NCBI GenBank assembly: GCA_034620365.1
Contig: JAQGEQ010000380.1
Location: forward strand, 1,736,001-1,800,000
Source: Pegea sp. RAD2-039
Lineage: Eukaryota > Chordata > Thaliacea > Salpida > Salpidae
Reading direction: 5' to 3'
Length of the DNA stretch: 64,000 bases
Shown here: positions 47,280-59,440 of the stretch, piece after piece
Numbering within the stretch: position 1 is the stretch's first letter
How the letters are laid out: the number at the start of each line of letters is the position of its first letter
Translations under genes and position numbers: made by a program
Notes under the pieces: model-generated
Databases searched by the model: none
What the model was told of the DNA's origin: nothing
The model's input: only the letters and a program-made list of their open reading frames with translations

Positions 47280-49244
47280 TTCTTCATCAAAATGACCTAG
47301 TAGGTTGTTATAATAAAATATATTTGATAACCTGTTTGGTTAAGAAAACATTATTCATTAGATTTGTAATTATTATTTTTTTAAAACTTAAGCAACCCGT
47401 TAAAAAGTAGTAATATAAAAGTCACAGAAGAATCATTTCGCTTTTTCAAGTAATATTCACAACCAAGTATGCATAGAATAAATTTAATGTAATTTATTTG
47501 AATATATTAATAAACCGCAAAGTAATATTGTTCAACAAATACATATTGCAATCCGTTTAAGCGCATGTAAGAAATAAGCAGTTAAACAACTGGAAGTTGG
47601 TTTAAATAGTTTTGTGAGTTCATCTTATAAATAAAAATGTTGTTTTTCATTTTAAAATTAAAATTAAGCAATAAATTTACAAGCATCTGAAAAAAGGTAA
47701 AGTTTTAGAGCACAACAATTTACAGCTCGTGAATAATCAAATTACTGATAAAAGTTTGAAATTAAACTTAAGTGGTAAAATAAAAAGTCTGATCATTTTA
47801 CTCACTACTATAACATTACATCGGCTAAACTTTTAATATCTCTTTTCAATTTAGGTTTAAAACAATTCATAAAATAGTAAATTATTAATCAATAAAAAAA
47901 TTTTTAACAAACTGTTAAAAAACGATTACTGAAAGCAAAATAAACAAAACCAAAAAGTTTAAATTCATTTTAGTTGAATTAAATAGCCACCAAGATATCT
48001 AAAATGTCCAGACTTGCTATTAAGTCGTTTATAATACAATCATATTGTTTTACAGATATAGTGTATCCAATATAGGTTTTTGGTTTTAGAAAACCTGAAA
48101 ATCATTTAGTTAAAATACTTTTTAATTTAAAAAACTAAATAATTTTACACTATTAAAGAAAGATGTTGGACTATCTCCTTGTTCATAATCAATCATAAGA
48201 TTTAAGTTATCTTGCTCCAATCTTACAAGCAAAGATTTGACTAAACTGTTTTTAACTTGTAACCTGTATAAGATTCGAACCAGTGATACGAGAGAAATAA
48301 GCCAAAATTTGTTGGGTGACAGACAGACAGATCTAATTTTTATGGAGTGAATTGATACATACTTTCACTTTTGTTGCACAAATTCTAAATCAAAAATTAG
48401 AATTGTTTAAAATTGAATAATTGTTATTTATTGATAAAGTTTGAAGCAACTTTATACAAAAAATAGAGTTTACTAAATACAAATAACCCATCAAGTTTAA
48501 ACGATAACTAGTTGCAGAAATTTATAAAAAAGATAAAATATAAGTTTGCTTTTAAACAATAAAAAATTTTTTAAATCACAAAGAATGTTGGTGTTTTCTT
48601 GAGGAAAATACTTTCAACTATTACTTACTAAAAATTCAATTAGTCTCAACATACAGAAACTAGTTAGAACCATCAACTACATTAGATCAGTCAAACTTTC
48701 ATGTGGTTCTTAAAACAGGATAAAGTTGTTTTTATGGTTTATCTACTCTGTGTTATTAGAAATATAAGAATTTATTATTTTGCTATTCTATAATGATTTG
48801 ACAAATTCTTTTTTTTTCATTAAGATTAAAATAAATTTGAAAAATATAAATAAGATAAATACAAGTAATTTGGGGCTTGACATTTCAAGAGCTTTAGGAT
48901 TAATATTTTTCCACAGCTAAACAGCTTTTTTATGATTTCTAACTGATCCATAATGTAGAGACTGTTAAAGAAATTGATTCTACCGAATATAAGCCTCACA
49001 ATTGACTTACAAAAAAATTTCAAATTGAATATTTAACTTTGGGTAGTGAATGTGGAAAACATATCTGGTACTTTTTTATTACTTAGTTATTAATTCTATA
49101 GAATATTTACGACAAGAATAAGTCGATAGCAAACCAGGGTAGTTAACTTGTTAGTCTGTTTTATGAGAACTTTTATGAGACGCAAAACTCCGAATTTAAA
49201 GCCGTATTATTACTAGTGTATTATAGATATTATAATATCATTGT
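47280..49244. other. AT-rich stretch upstream of the SLC7 gene
   Basis: It presumably holds the SLC7 promoter and upstream exon(s). A short GACA run (about 48320-48331) is present. A GATTCGAACC string near 48273 resembles a tRNA T-arm but no cloverleaf forms around it. No exon is supported. Confidence 0.45.
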
Positions 49245-49405
49245 ACTCAGTATCGTTCTGGCAGCTCCTGTCACGCCAGCTGGGCGTAGCTGCATCAGCT
49301 TGCCTGGCTTGGAGAGTGAAATTCTGCTACATGGACAACAAGTGGATTTCCATAATTTCTGCCCTGGCTTACAGCATGACCGTTCTCGGCCAAAGCAGGT
49401 CATAC
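49245..49405 (+). repeat. Dispersed GC-richer repeat, copy B
   Basis: Same family as the inverted copy at 36035-36240. Its readable peptide is SIVLAAPVTPAGRSCIS, then ESEILLHGQQVDFHNF and CPGLQHDRSRPK, uninterrupted over about 50 codons. The GC content is well above the flanking DNA and there is no splice context, so a transposon-derived coding fragment is the best guess. Confidence 0.7.
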
Positions 49406-50246
49406 TTTGAGTTTTAGTTGAAAATTTTGCAATTTTTTAATAAAAAAATTAATGATTTCATTTTCAGTAGTTTAGTTTTCCGGTCTCTTGTATAATGATC
49501 ATCATCAACTTATGGATGTGACTTAAACATAAACAAACAGAGATATTGTGAATATCAAAATATATTACTATTGTAAAATCAATCGACAAAATACACACAA
49601 CAGACCTACTTAACAGACGACTGCTTTACAATTGAAAAAAATACAAACACAATCTAAGACAAATTAGTACCAAAATAAGTTGGATTTAAAAAAGTTATAA
49701 AAATCGCACAAATAAGTTCAGTGAGTAAAAGTCTAAATTGGTAATTTACATCTATTGATAAAGTTACAGGGTCAACGTAAAATTGTTATCTTTAGGTTGA
49801 CAGTAGTATGTATTCTTTACTTGAGTGAGAAAACAAACAACTGTAGAATAAATTTACAAAACAAGTTAATAAAAAAAAGTGAACCATGATATTAGATTGA
49901 ACAAAGCTGTTAGTGAGAAAGATGATAAAAAACATTCTACAAAAAATTGACGGTTAGTAATATGTACCAAGATTAAAAAAAACAAAAAAAAAACAAATTC
50001 TGACTACTAGTTTTAAATAAAAAATTCAATTTGAGCAAAATTAGAGCACATGAACAAACATTAAGGTTTTTCAGCAAGTGTAGTCGATATAAAAAGTACA
50101 AAAGAAATTTGGAACACAAAATGTGTCGTCAGTTAGTTCCAATAAACGTTGGTGAGTATGATGAGGTATAAAATGAATAAAAATTAACTTGTATTAAGTA
50201 GTTTCAACAACTCCACATGATACTATCAATCATCGATATAGACATG
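49406..50246. other. 3' flank of the zinc-finger gene
   Basis: AT-rich DNA downstream of the minus-strand zinc-finger stop codon. It presumably contains that gene's 3' UTR. No exon or repeat is supported. Confidence 0.5.
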
Positions 50247-53200
50247 TCACATATTAGTAAGTGGACAGACATGTCGTGTCAGGTCACCAAACCGGTGGAA
50301 CCACATACCACAAGCAGAACATACAGGGCGTGGACCCTGTGGGTCCATACCCACCATAGGGCGAGTGAAAGCCATTGCAGCAGCAGTTGAAGTATCAAAA
50401 CCGATTTGCTGTATCGTAGGAGTTACAGTGAACGGTAACATAGATGTAGAAGCAATCTTCTCTGGAAGAGCGGGTTGGTTCTGTTGCTGTGGCGGGAAGT
50501 TAGTACGGTTGGGTGATTGTCTGTTTTGGCGTTTTGCTTGCACGATTGTTCCAGTACATCGGTGTTTCTTCCGATAATCATCCAATTTGAAACGCTTGCC
50601 ACAGTGCTCGCAAGAGTAGGGTCTTTCTGTTGAATGTGTACGTGAGTGTCGTACAAAGTGACTGTGTCGGTTGGTGGCATATCCACATTGATCACAAACA
50701 TGTCTTTTTGGTGATGAAGATGTATTTGGTTGTGAAGAAACTGATGAATGATCATGAAGAGATGTTGTTGGGAGCTGCTGGAGTTGATCTTGTTGTAGTT
50801 GATGATGATGTTGTTGGTGATGTGTGGGGTTTGTATTGTTACCCTGATTAGCAGCTGGTGGTTGAAGCTGGTTAGTTTGTTGTTGTTGTTTCAGTCGGTA
50901 ACTGTATAAAATAATACTTGAAATATATCAGAGTAAATAAACAAACTTTTATATTAAGATTAAAATTTTTAATTTATATATAAAAGTAATTTCAACGAAG
51001 CTAGTTGAAACTAATTATGGGAAAAAGTTAATTATCGAAATTGAGTATTTGAAATTTCTCTGCTCCACAAATAACTTAAAGGAGAGAGAAGAAAAATTAG
51101 TTTCAAAGAAACCCTTGTTCTTTTGCATTTCAATGTATCTCGCTTTATTATCATTACTCATAGCACATCCCGCAGGGCCGATCTTGGCCAAAGCAGGCCC
51201 TAGAAATTTAAACAAGTTTGTAAAACAGGCCGCTGAGTATAGTTGAACTGATGTGTTGTTGTTAGCTGGAACATTTTCAACTAGGTCCTCTATTAGGTCG
51301 CTCCAACAAGATTGTAATTGATTTAAAAAAATAATTTACAAACTAAAGAACTTTGTTTCATTATAAAGCCAACTTTCTCTTTAAGTGCCCTAACTTCAAG
51401 ATCAGAAGATAATGAAGATCATTCTGTAGTTGAAGATGAAGCAAGACATAATAAACAGAATCCTTTTAACTTGGAGTTTTGTTGAATCAATTTTTTAACC
51501 AATGACATCGAGTAAAAGAACCAAACTTCTATATATTGTTGATTGGTTTTGAGCTGAAGTAGAATCAGAAGTATTTTTCTTTGAATATTTACTGAATACA
51601 ACATCTTAGATGAAGGATGTTGTATGGGACGCACATAACGGGTTACAAATAAGTTGTTTATTTTTAAATTTTAACAAATAATGGTAAATGAATTATCAGT
51701 GATTAAAAATTACGCTCTAGAGAGCACCTGGAAGTCTTTCTAGTGGATTTTATCAATTTTTGTGTCTTTGAAGAACATCTTGTTTCGAGTCTTTGTAAAT
51801 TATTTTTATCTTGCTACATTTAATGTTTTCTTGATAAATTTGCAGCAATTTTGATTGTGGTGATAACTAACATTTAAGTCTTTTTCAATGTACCTAATAT
51901 GTTTTGTAAATCTTAATATCAGACATTGTAGTGGGAAGCAGTAATCTGAGAGCCACTAAAAGATGTTAAACTTCTTAAAACATTTAGTAATTAAAAATTG
52001 TTTCTAAACGTTTTCTTTTATCTTTTAAAAATGTCTCTTTTTCAAACTATCATTTTAGAATGGTGAAGATATTGCAAAATATCTTCGGAACTTTTGATGT
52101 TTACTCAACCTGTTATCTCCTTGTGTAGTTTTAATTCCATTTACGACATATTGTCGACGAATTTCTTCAACAGAAAAGCCATGTCGAGTGAGATGTCTCC
52201 TAAAAACAAATGATTCAATGAAAAACAAACTGAAAGTTAGGAATCAGAAAACCAAGAAGAACAAATCGAACCGAAAATGATCTGAGCGTCCAGTACAATA
52301 ACCACATCGACAACATTTGAAGGGTTTTAGTTCAGAATGAACCAGTAAATGACGTTTGTAATGATCGCTTCGATTAGTACAGTACTCACACGTGTTACAT
52401 TTATACTTCACATTACCCTGCATGAAAAAGAAAAGGTCAAAACTATTCTATAAAATCATTCGAGTCTCATCAAATCTATGAAGTATGTGTAAGTTAAAAT
52501 TATTTCAAATTCTTAGAAAATTACATTTAAAATTTGATAAAATATTAAAAGAAACCAACAAAAGCAGTTTAAGGTTGAAAAAGAAATTTATAAAAATCTC
52601 TTTTTAAAAAGAAAATAAGGAAGATGAAGCAACTTACACTAATCCTATCTTCATATGTGTATTTAAATTTAGTATTTGCTTTTTTCTTCACACTATTGTT
52701 ATGAGGTGTTGCTGAATTTGTGATATTGCCACTACTAGTAGAGGTTGATATAGAAGTAGGACCCTGATTAGTAGAAGCAGGAACTGCATTTGAAGATGCA
52801 GATGTATTATCAGCAGGTTTATGTCCATTGCTATTATTATCATGGTTCCTTTCATCTGTGGTTTTTTCTACTTCATTATCTAGCAATATAAAAAGCTACA
52901 AGGTAAGCAAATGCTTATTTAGTGACTACAAATTACTCGAGAAACTGGTTTTGTCGATTTATAAATAAGTCTTTGTAATGTCAATAATGACAGCAAATTG
53001 AACAATGTTGAAAATAATCAAAGTCAGTAAAAGTGATATTAACCTGAATTAATCCAACAAAGTTTGAATTAAGTGAGACTTTAATTATGAAGAAGACATT
53101 AAAGATGCAAATCTCATTAAAATCAAAAAAAGTTTTAAAATAATAGTTACAATTTAAGTAGAAAAAGAAAAAAATTCAAAACAGAATTAGAAATTTGATT

Positions 53201-54934
53201 TATGAGAACTTACAAGCTTGCTGAGGAGGTTTATACCACTGCTGAATGCTAGCAGATTGTGATGAATCAGCATTGCTACTATGATGTGAAATAAAACCAT
53301 TTGACAAACTTGTTCCAGTAGAAAACCCTGTTCCTGCCGCCGCTGCTGCTGTAATGTGACAAATGAACAAAACCATTAAAAAATCATCTATTTCAACATT
53401 TACAGACAAATATCATTTGGTTACTAAACTACAAGCTGAGATATTTAATAATAAACTATTTGTTGGTCGAAAAATATACTACAAAAGTTGATTTCTTAAG
53501 TAGAGAAACCTATTTTATTAAATTATTAAACACTACAAAGACCTAATGTTTATATTCTTAGTTCAGTTAATAAAAAAGATTGAAAAACTAGAAGCAGATC
53601 AATATAATGTCTAGACAAATGTCTCATCTTTTAAATGAAGACTAAATGTTAAAAAAAGTAGTTGGAAGAAAACTTCACAATTAAGTGACTTGAACTTTAT
53701 CACTAAACAAAATTATGCAATCAACAAAATCTGCTTTTCAAGCTAGATGTGAGAATACTTAAATTAGTTTATGAACAAATAACATTTATCAAATGAAACA
53801 TGTAAAAGTAAACATGGGTATAAGACTTTGACAAAAAAATGTTTTTAGAAAAAAATGTTTATATATAAAACAGAAAAAGAATAATTTTATAATCTTACGA
53901 TTGTAAAAAGTAGACACTTTGTTCGTGGAAAACACCATTGTCGGTGATGTGTGTGCATCAATTGGAAGAGCCAAAGACACATGCCACCTAGCAGGATCTA
54001 TAAAAGATTTCATTTATTAGCATTTGAATATTTAGTTGATAATTGTATATTACTATCCTCAACAAATTATCTTTTACTATAAGAAAAGTTCGAAAAAATT
54101 TAAAACTAAATTATTGTTAGATTATTTATTATTCACATCAAGTAGACGAATATAGAAATGAGCATGACATCAGTCAAGTCCTTTTTCAACTTTTCAAAGA
54201 AATTCAGTTTAACAGACAGCTACAATTTCAAAACTATTTAGAAATAACAACTACATCAGATTAGTTGTAACTGATTGTTGCAAAGAATAAATTAATTTAT
54301 GAAACTTATTTCAAAATTTAATAATAAATAAAAGTGATAAAATGACTTTAAAGAAACATTACTGATAAAAACAAAATTATTTTATTAAAAACTTAAAATT
54401 TAATCAAGTTATAAATAATTGAGTGAGATTAACTATAATAAGATTGATAAATCTTACCAGGTGGATATGCAGAAGTACTTAGAGAAAGAGGGGGGATACA
54501 AATAGGGTTCTGGACTGATGCTTGCTGAGAAATCTCTTTAAAAAATAGTTTTAAGATAAAGTTACTAAGAAAATCAAAGTTTGATTCATTAAAAATCTGA
54601 TTTTATTTAATTAGAAATGATTTAGATTTGAATAATACATAAAAAATATAGTTGGTATTTCATTACTAAAAACTCTACTACAAAGCAAGAAATGTTATTT
54701 GTATTAATATAAAAGCTGAAATAACATTTAAAAACAATTTAATGTGTAGAGCATACCATTTGATGGTTCAGCCTTGATTCCATCATCAAATGAAGGCATT
54801 TTTGAAAGATGAAGCAATTTCTTCTTTGTATAATAAATTTGTGTATAGTAATTATTACTTTTACTAGAACTTTTCTGATTGTTGATACTTTCAGTGAATT
54901 TTAGTGGTCTATTATTCTTTCTTTTTTTAGACAT
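50247..54934 (-). CDS. C2H2 zinc-finger transcription-factor-like protein
   Basis: Eight exons join in phase: 54757-54934, 54458-54535, 53899-53997, 53214-53348, 52638-52879, 52272-52417, 52110-52199 and 50247-50901. They give 540 residues. The start is lysine-rich (KKRKNN, a likely nuclear signal). A second possible start is ATG 54799-54797. The middle is low-complexity Ser/Thr/Asn/Ala. Fingers are CNTCEYCTNRSDHYKRHLLVH (about 251-271, C2H2), C..CGYCTGRSDHFRRHLTRH (about 279-299, split by an intron) and CDQCGYATNRHSHFVRHSRTH (about 392). A fourth finger, CEHCGKRF...HRC, and a C-terminal one, CSACGMWF...HVC, both end in Cys, so they are C2HC. A Gln/His-rich linker separates fingers 2 and 3. 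Fingers 1-3 share an unusual N/GRSDH-type helix. It is probably a DNA-binding regulator. I cannot assign it to a named family. Confidence 0.85.
51165..51215 (+). repeat. Short GC-rich fragment, possibly related to the dispersed repeat
   Basis: A GC-rich island in an intron of the zinc-finger gene, containing TTGGCCAAAGCAGGCCC. It resembles the 3' end of copy B (CTCGGCCAAAGCAGGTCA). The similarity covers only about 20 bp and is suggestive at best. Confidence 0.3.
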
Positions 54935-56106
54935 TCATAAGAAATGAAACATACAAAGACCCTCTTCAAATAGATTTATCATTTTAATGTATGTTATCTA
55001 CTATCACCATAAAATAAACTCTAAAAAGAAAACTAATTAATAAATGAATGCAATTTTTAAGTTTAAAAAGGTAAGACAAAAAAAATTTGAAAACACCATA
55101 CTTAAGTAAATACAAATTAATTTTAAAATAGACCAAAAATAAACAATTCCAAGTAACTACTAAAGATGTAGTTGACTGAAGTATGTGATTTGGATAAAAT
55201 TTCAAGATTTGTTACAATTGAAGACCACCTGACAACATGGCAGTGTTCTTTCATCAATTTATATGTCAACATCAATTAGATATTTCATGAAAAATACTGA
55301 CCTACTTATTATCAACATCAATACATAATCTTCAAAATATTTATAATTTATCACATATTGATCTAGTCTTAAGGTCATTGTATTAACAAAATGATTCATA
55401 TCATAATTATAGCTAAATGTAAAGAGCAACTATTAAGAGTAAGTGGAACTAGACTTTTTGTGATAATATTAGCTACTAGAATAAGAGGTTATTGGTGATA
55501 AAAATTACTGAAGAGATAATACTTTGGTTTGAATAATTACTCATAAACTTTATTTATTGCACTAATATACCTTCTAACATCATTTATAAATAATTTATTC
55601 TTAAAGTTTAAGGAAGAATATTTTGAAGGTTGAAACTTGAAAATGTTAAAAATTTTTAAATTAGCCATTGGTGAAGTTTAAATTTAGAAAATTATTAAAC
55701 AAAAGTTTAAGAACAATTGAGGTTATTTTTAAACATAAAGCTAAAGAATTATTTAGGGCCTTTAGACGCCTTTAAAATATGAAAAAACTTTCACCAAACT
55801 GTTTTACATATAAAAAATTGACATTTGAAATCAAATCTAGAAAATTGTATAAATTTGTTGAACTTTAAACCACAAAATAAAATATTTGAAAAACATTTTT
55901 TTTAAGTTTTTTTGGTTTTATGCAGCAACAAAAAAAATATTAAAAGAAACTGAACCACAGATAGTGGCTCAACATGTCTACTTAAGATTAAATTAACTAA
56001 AAAAATGAATAATGGCAATCTCAAAGTCAGAATCACATAGCTATAAGAAAAGCTTGGTGTTTAAGCCAAACGCTACTCCAAAGATATTACTAGACATCAA
56101 ATTTGT
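54935..56106. other. Spacer between E2F and the zinc-finger gene
   Basis: Both neighbours are on the minus strand. It contains the zinc-finger promoter and the E2F 3' UTR. No exon is supported, and the frame at 54984-55205 is Leu/Phe-rich background. Confidence 0.5.
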
Positions 56107-56970
56107 TTATGGTTTACTTGAGGTTGTAAAGTCAATATCAAAAAGATCATATGCTCCTTCGCTATTATCAAGATTAAAATAATAGTCTTGGTCAGATAAA
56201 AAAGGAGAAAGATTTAACAAAGGTTCACTAGTACCAGGTGAGGTACTCCAATCTTCAAACAAATTGGTGTCATCTTGAGGTAGATTACGATTTAACATAA
56301 TATCATTAATTGGCTTTTCAACTTTTGAGAACATGTTATCATTTTGGGTTGGAGGAATGGAGACTGAAACCGGAGAAGAAGCTATATCTTTGTTTAAGAG
56401 AACAACATCAATAGGACCTGATTTCGACTTTAAATGAGCTTGATAGGAGCTTTGTTTTAAGGAGTCTGGATTGGGAACTTGAAGTTGGGTTCCACAAGGA
56501 GCTTTAATTGCTAACAATGCATCACCACAGAAGCAATGACAAAGATCTGTATAAGTAACATATGCTAACCTATTATTATCAACATCATCAGTTACATTAC
56601 GAATACTTTGCTGTATCCATTTTTTTAATTTATCCAGTTGAACTTCTTTTTCATCTAGACCTTGAAGATCTGATTGAAGATTTGAAATTTTTAAAGCCAT
56701 TTCATTACTTTCACAATCAGGACCAGCTCCTTTCCATTGGATGCTATTTTTTGATCTTTTTTCAATCAGTCCTATTCCTTCTAAAACATTAGTAATATCA
56801 TAGATTCGTCGTTTTTGTCTGACTGCTAACTGATCTGCTGCTAATTTAAGATCTAAGACACCATCTTGGGCATTCTTTAATAAAGTTACAAATTTAGTTG
56901 TTAAAAGTCCTAATGACTTTTCATGTCTACTATTTGATGGTACTGTATCAGTCATCACTGTAAATCTCAA
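56107..56970 (-). CDS. E2F: E2F4/5-type repressor E2F transcription factor
   Basis: A single open frame of 287 residues. The winged-helix DNA-binding domain starts at SRHEKSLGLLTTKFVTLL (14-31) and carries the recognition helix VRQKRRIYDITNVLEG (50-65), then GLIEKRSKNSIQWKG. A leucine-zipper/marked-box region follows: LDKLKKWIQQSIRNV, YVTYTDLCHCFCGDALLAI and KAPCGTQLQVPNPD. The C-terminal DLFDIDF (275-281) is the pocket-protein-binding motif seen in E2F4/5. The short N-terminus without a cyclin-A-binding extension and the total length fit the E2F4/5 subgroup, not E2F1-3 or the DP-independent E2F7/8. With a DP partner it represses G1/S genes through p107/p130-type pocket proteins (family knowledge). 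A second start at Met6 is possible. No intron interrupts the coding region. Confidence 0.95.
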   Translation of the reverse strand: MRFTVMTDTVPSNSRHEKSLGLLTTKFVTLLKNAQDGVLDLKLAADQLAVRQKRRIYDITNVLEGIGLIEKRSKNSIQWKGAGPDCESNEMALKISNLQSDLQGLDEKEVQLDKLKKWIQQSIRNVTDDVDNNRLAYVTYTDLCHCFCGDALLAIKAPCGTQLQVPNPDSLKQSSYQAHLKSKSGPIDVVLLNKDIASSPVSVSIPPTQNDNMFSKVEKPINDIMLNRNLPQDDTNLFEDWSTSPGTSEPLLNLSPFLSDQDYYFNLDNSEGAYDLFDIDFTTSSKP

Positions 56971-59204
56971 TTAAAATTTAAAATAAGAAAACCTATAAAA
57001 AGTAAAATAATGAAATTTTATAAATAAAATTAAATAGAAATTAATTAAGATAAGTTCTTAAGTTTAAAAAACAATAAAAATTATGTAATCTATAAATCTT
57101 TTAATTTTTCATTTACATCCATGCATTGAATAAAATAAATTTATTAAAATCAATGTCTTTAGAATAACAAATATAATGAAAAAATATATATCTCTTAAAT
57201 TTAAAAACAAGAGGTTTTTTAAAAAAAAGTAACAATCTCTTTAAATTATTTTATGATTTAATACCATTAGAAATATAAATAATGAAACCACTATTTCATA
57301 AGAAATTTATTTATTAAACCATCAAAAACAATATATAAATTAAATACAATTTCAAGTGAATTTAAAAAACTTTATTACATTTTATAAAAAAAAGTTACAT
57401 AAAATATAAATTACATAAAATATAAATTACAGAAAATATAAATTGTACAAAATATATCTTTCACATAATTAGCAATAAGATTTTTTTCAATTATAAAAGT
57501 ATATAAAATGAAGACAAAAAATAATTTGACTAAATTATATGAATTATTCAATCAAATTATTAATTATATATGAATAAATATAAACTTCATCTAATATGAA
57601 CTAACTAAAATAATTCAGTTAACTAAAAATTTGAATATCCAGCAGAGATATTTGTGCACAAGACACTAGGTTAATGAACATAAGATAAATATGAATTTTT
57701 GAACAAAAATTTACATATTAAATAAGGGTGAGAAATATGAAAGAAAAAGTAGATCATTGAAATAAGATAAAGTAATAAGATAATTAATTATATAGATAAA
57801 TCAAACTTTTAAAATAAAAAAATAAACATTTAATTTCAGATAAGATTGCTTGAAAATAAGTTCCAAAATCAGTAGAAAGAAAAATTACTAAAAAATGTGG
57901 CAAAATTAACTAGATTCAAAGAAATAACAAAAATTGTTCAATTATAAAAGTTTAATTGATACAAAATATACGCATCAAGTATAAATAAAGAGTAGAAAAT
58001 TGAATAAAAATTTAATAAAAGTCTGAAAACAGCGAGAAAAATTGACTTGGAAATATGTTTTAATAGCACATTTAAGCCGTAGGGGGTTTTGGCAAACAAA
58101 CTTCTTAAGAGATCGCCATTAATGCAGCAGTGGTTAGCCAATCACAGGTAGCTAAGGTTTAATAGTGACAAACTTCGAAGAGATTAAGATAGAGTATTTT
58201 GTTTACGATAGTATGTTACTTTACTCCAACTTTGCAAACTTAAAAAAATAAGAGAATCAACTTTCCATCAAAGCCAATTAACTTAAATAAGTGATGCATC
58301 AAAGCTACTATTTAAAATATTAGTTAAACAGTAGGTTTAAATAAGAGAAAATCATTCTGTATGTCCATAAATTTGATAACCTACCACTAAGCTTTTATTC
58401 ACTACCTTTATTTCTATGCGAGTGTATCACTTCAATAGCCTAATAAGTCTTACACGCGTAGGGTTTTGTAATCTGAGACTTAAAAGAATGGTTTTAAATG
58501 CAGTATTTTAATTAATAGCTAAAACCTTATATCAAACCTTAGAATAAAATTATTATTATTTAAAAATAGACTAAACAGGTAGTTTTATGTATCACTTTAG
58601 AATATAGACCAGTAGATATGTGGGTCGTTGAGACGTATATCATTATAACGTTATCTGTAAAATGGTTTACTCCAATGATATTTCGAGAATTCTCAGAATA
58701 AAAATAATAATATGCAGCGTTAAAGATATAAACTCCCGAAAAGTGATATTTTCAGACTATAATTGAGATTAGATCACAAAGCTAACTTATAAATAAAATG
58801 AATCCATACAGATAGTTTTGATAGTTTATTCTGTCTTCAGAGCTCATAGCTACTTTAACTACCGCTATAGTTATTAAAAACTCAGTAGCACGATAAACCT
58901 TTTGTCGGACAAAGACTTTTTAAAATGAAAAAAGACAAGGAATTTTTACCTAAATGATTCAAAAATACTTTAAAATAAATACATAATTTTCTAAAGTAAC
59001 GATTCCACAGAAAAAGCGATACAAGCTCTATATTACAAGTATTTATAACTTTTTATTTTCAGATATTTATAAAAGGCTGCTACAAAATTGTTAATTTACA
59101 TTTATTTTACGTTGGATAAATTGGTTCTAGAATGAATATTTAATTATTTTGAAGATTAACGTACGGTGTAAACAACTTGAAAGTTAGGTAAAAAAATGAA
59201 GGAA
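56971..59204. other. AT-rich upstream flank of E2F
   Basis: No supported exon. A slightly GC-richer patch at about 58075-58150 contains a CCAAT box (58138-58142) and overlaps a 67-codon minus-strand frame (57938-58141) that I cannot identify. It could be the E2F promoter or a first non-coding exon. The rest is AT-rich. Confidence 0.4.
57395..57456. repeat. 16-bp AT-rich tandem repeat, about four units
   Basis: Units of TTACATAAAATATAAA occur at 57395-57410 and 57411-57426, followed by one unit with a single change (57427-57442) and a degenerate fourth. It lies in AT-rich intergenic DNA upstream of E2F. Confidence 0.85.
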
Positions 59205-59440
59205 TTTATTTTCTTATTTTATTTATCTATTTATTGCAAAAAAGGCGAAGAAGGGTCCCTGAAGAGAGCACCTTTCGCTAACACATATTCTAACATAACA
59301 ACGGACTATATATAGTTAAGTTGGAAATATAGATAGAAAAATGTGTAGCACATGGCACTTCAGTAGTCCCTAAAACATATAACAGTGAATAACGTAGATT
59401 ATGAAACTTTTAGCAGCTTAGATCGCCAGTCTTATTAGTA
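59205..59440 (-). mobile_element. LINE 3' tail, second copy (inverted)
   Basis: The reverse complement matches the 3' untranslated tail of the relic at 1740-2515. It shares an identical 15-mer ATATTTCCAACTTAA (59316-59330 here, 2396-2410 there), a CTGTTATAT and TGCCATG upstream, a TAAGCGA/TTAGCGA hexamer-plus region downstream, TTCTTCG, and the terminal (TAAA/TAGA)n run (59218-59236). Only the 3' end is preserved, as expected for a 5'-truncated retrotransposition product. Its 5' limit is uncertain. Confidence 0.8.

Noticed and set aside
48240-48300. GATTCGAACC string resembling a tRNA T-arm
   Set aside because: On neither strand do the flanks pair as a T-stem, and no A box, anticodon arm or acceptor stem can be built around it.
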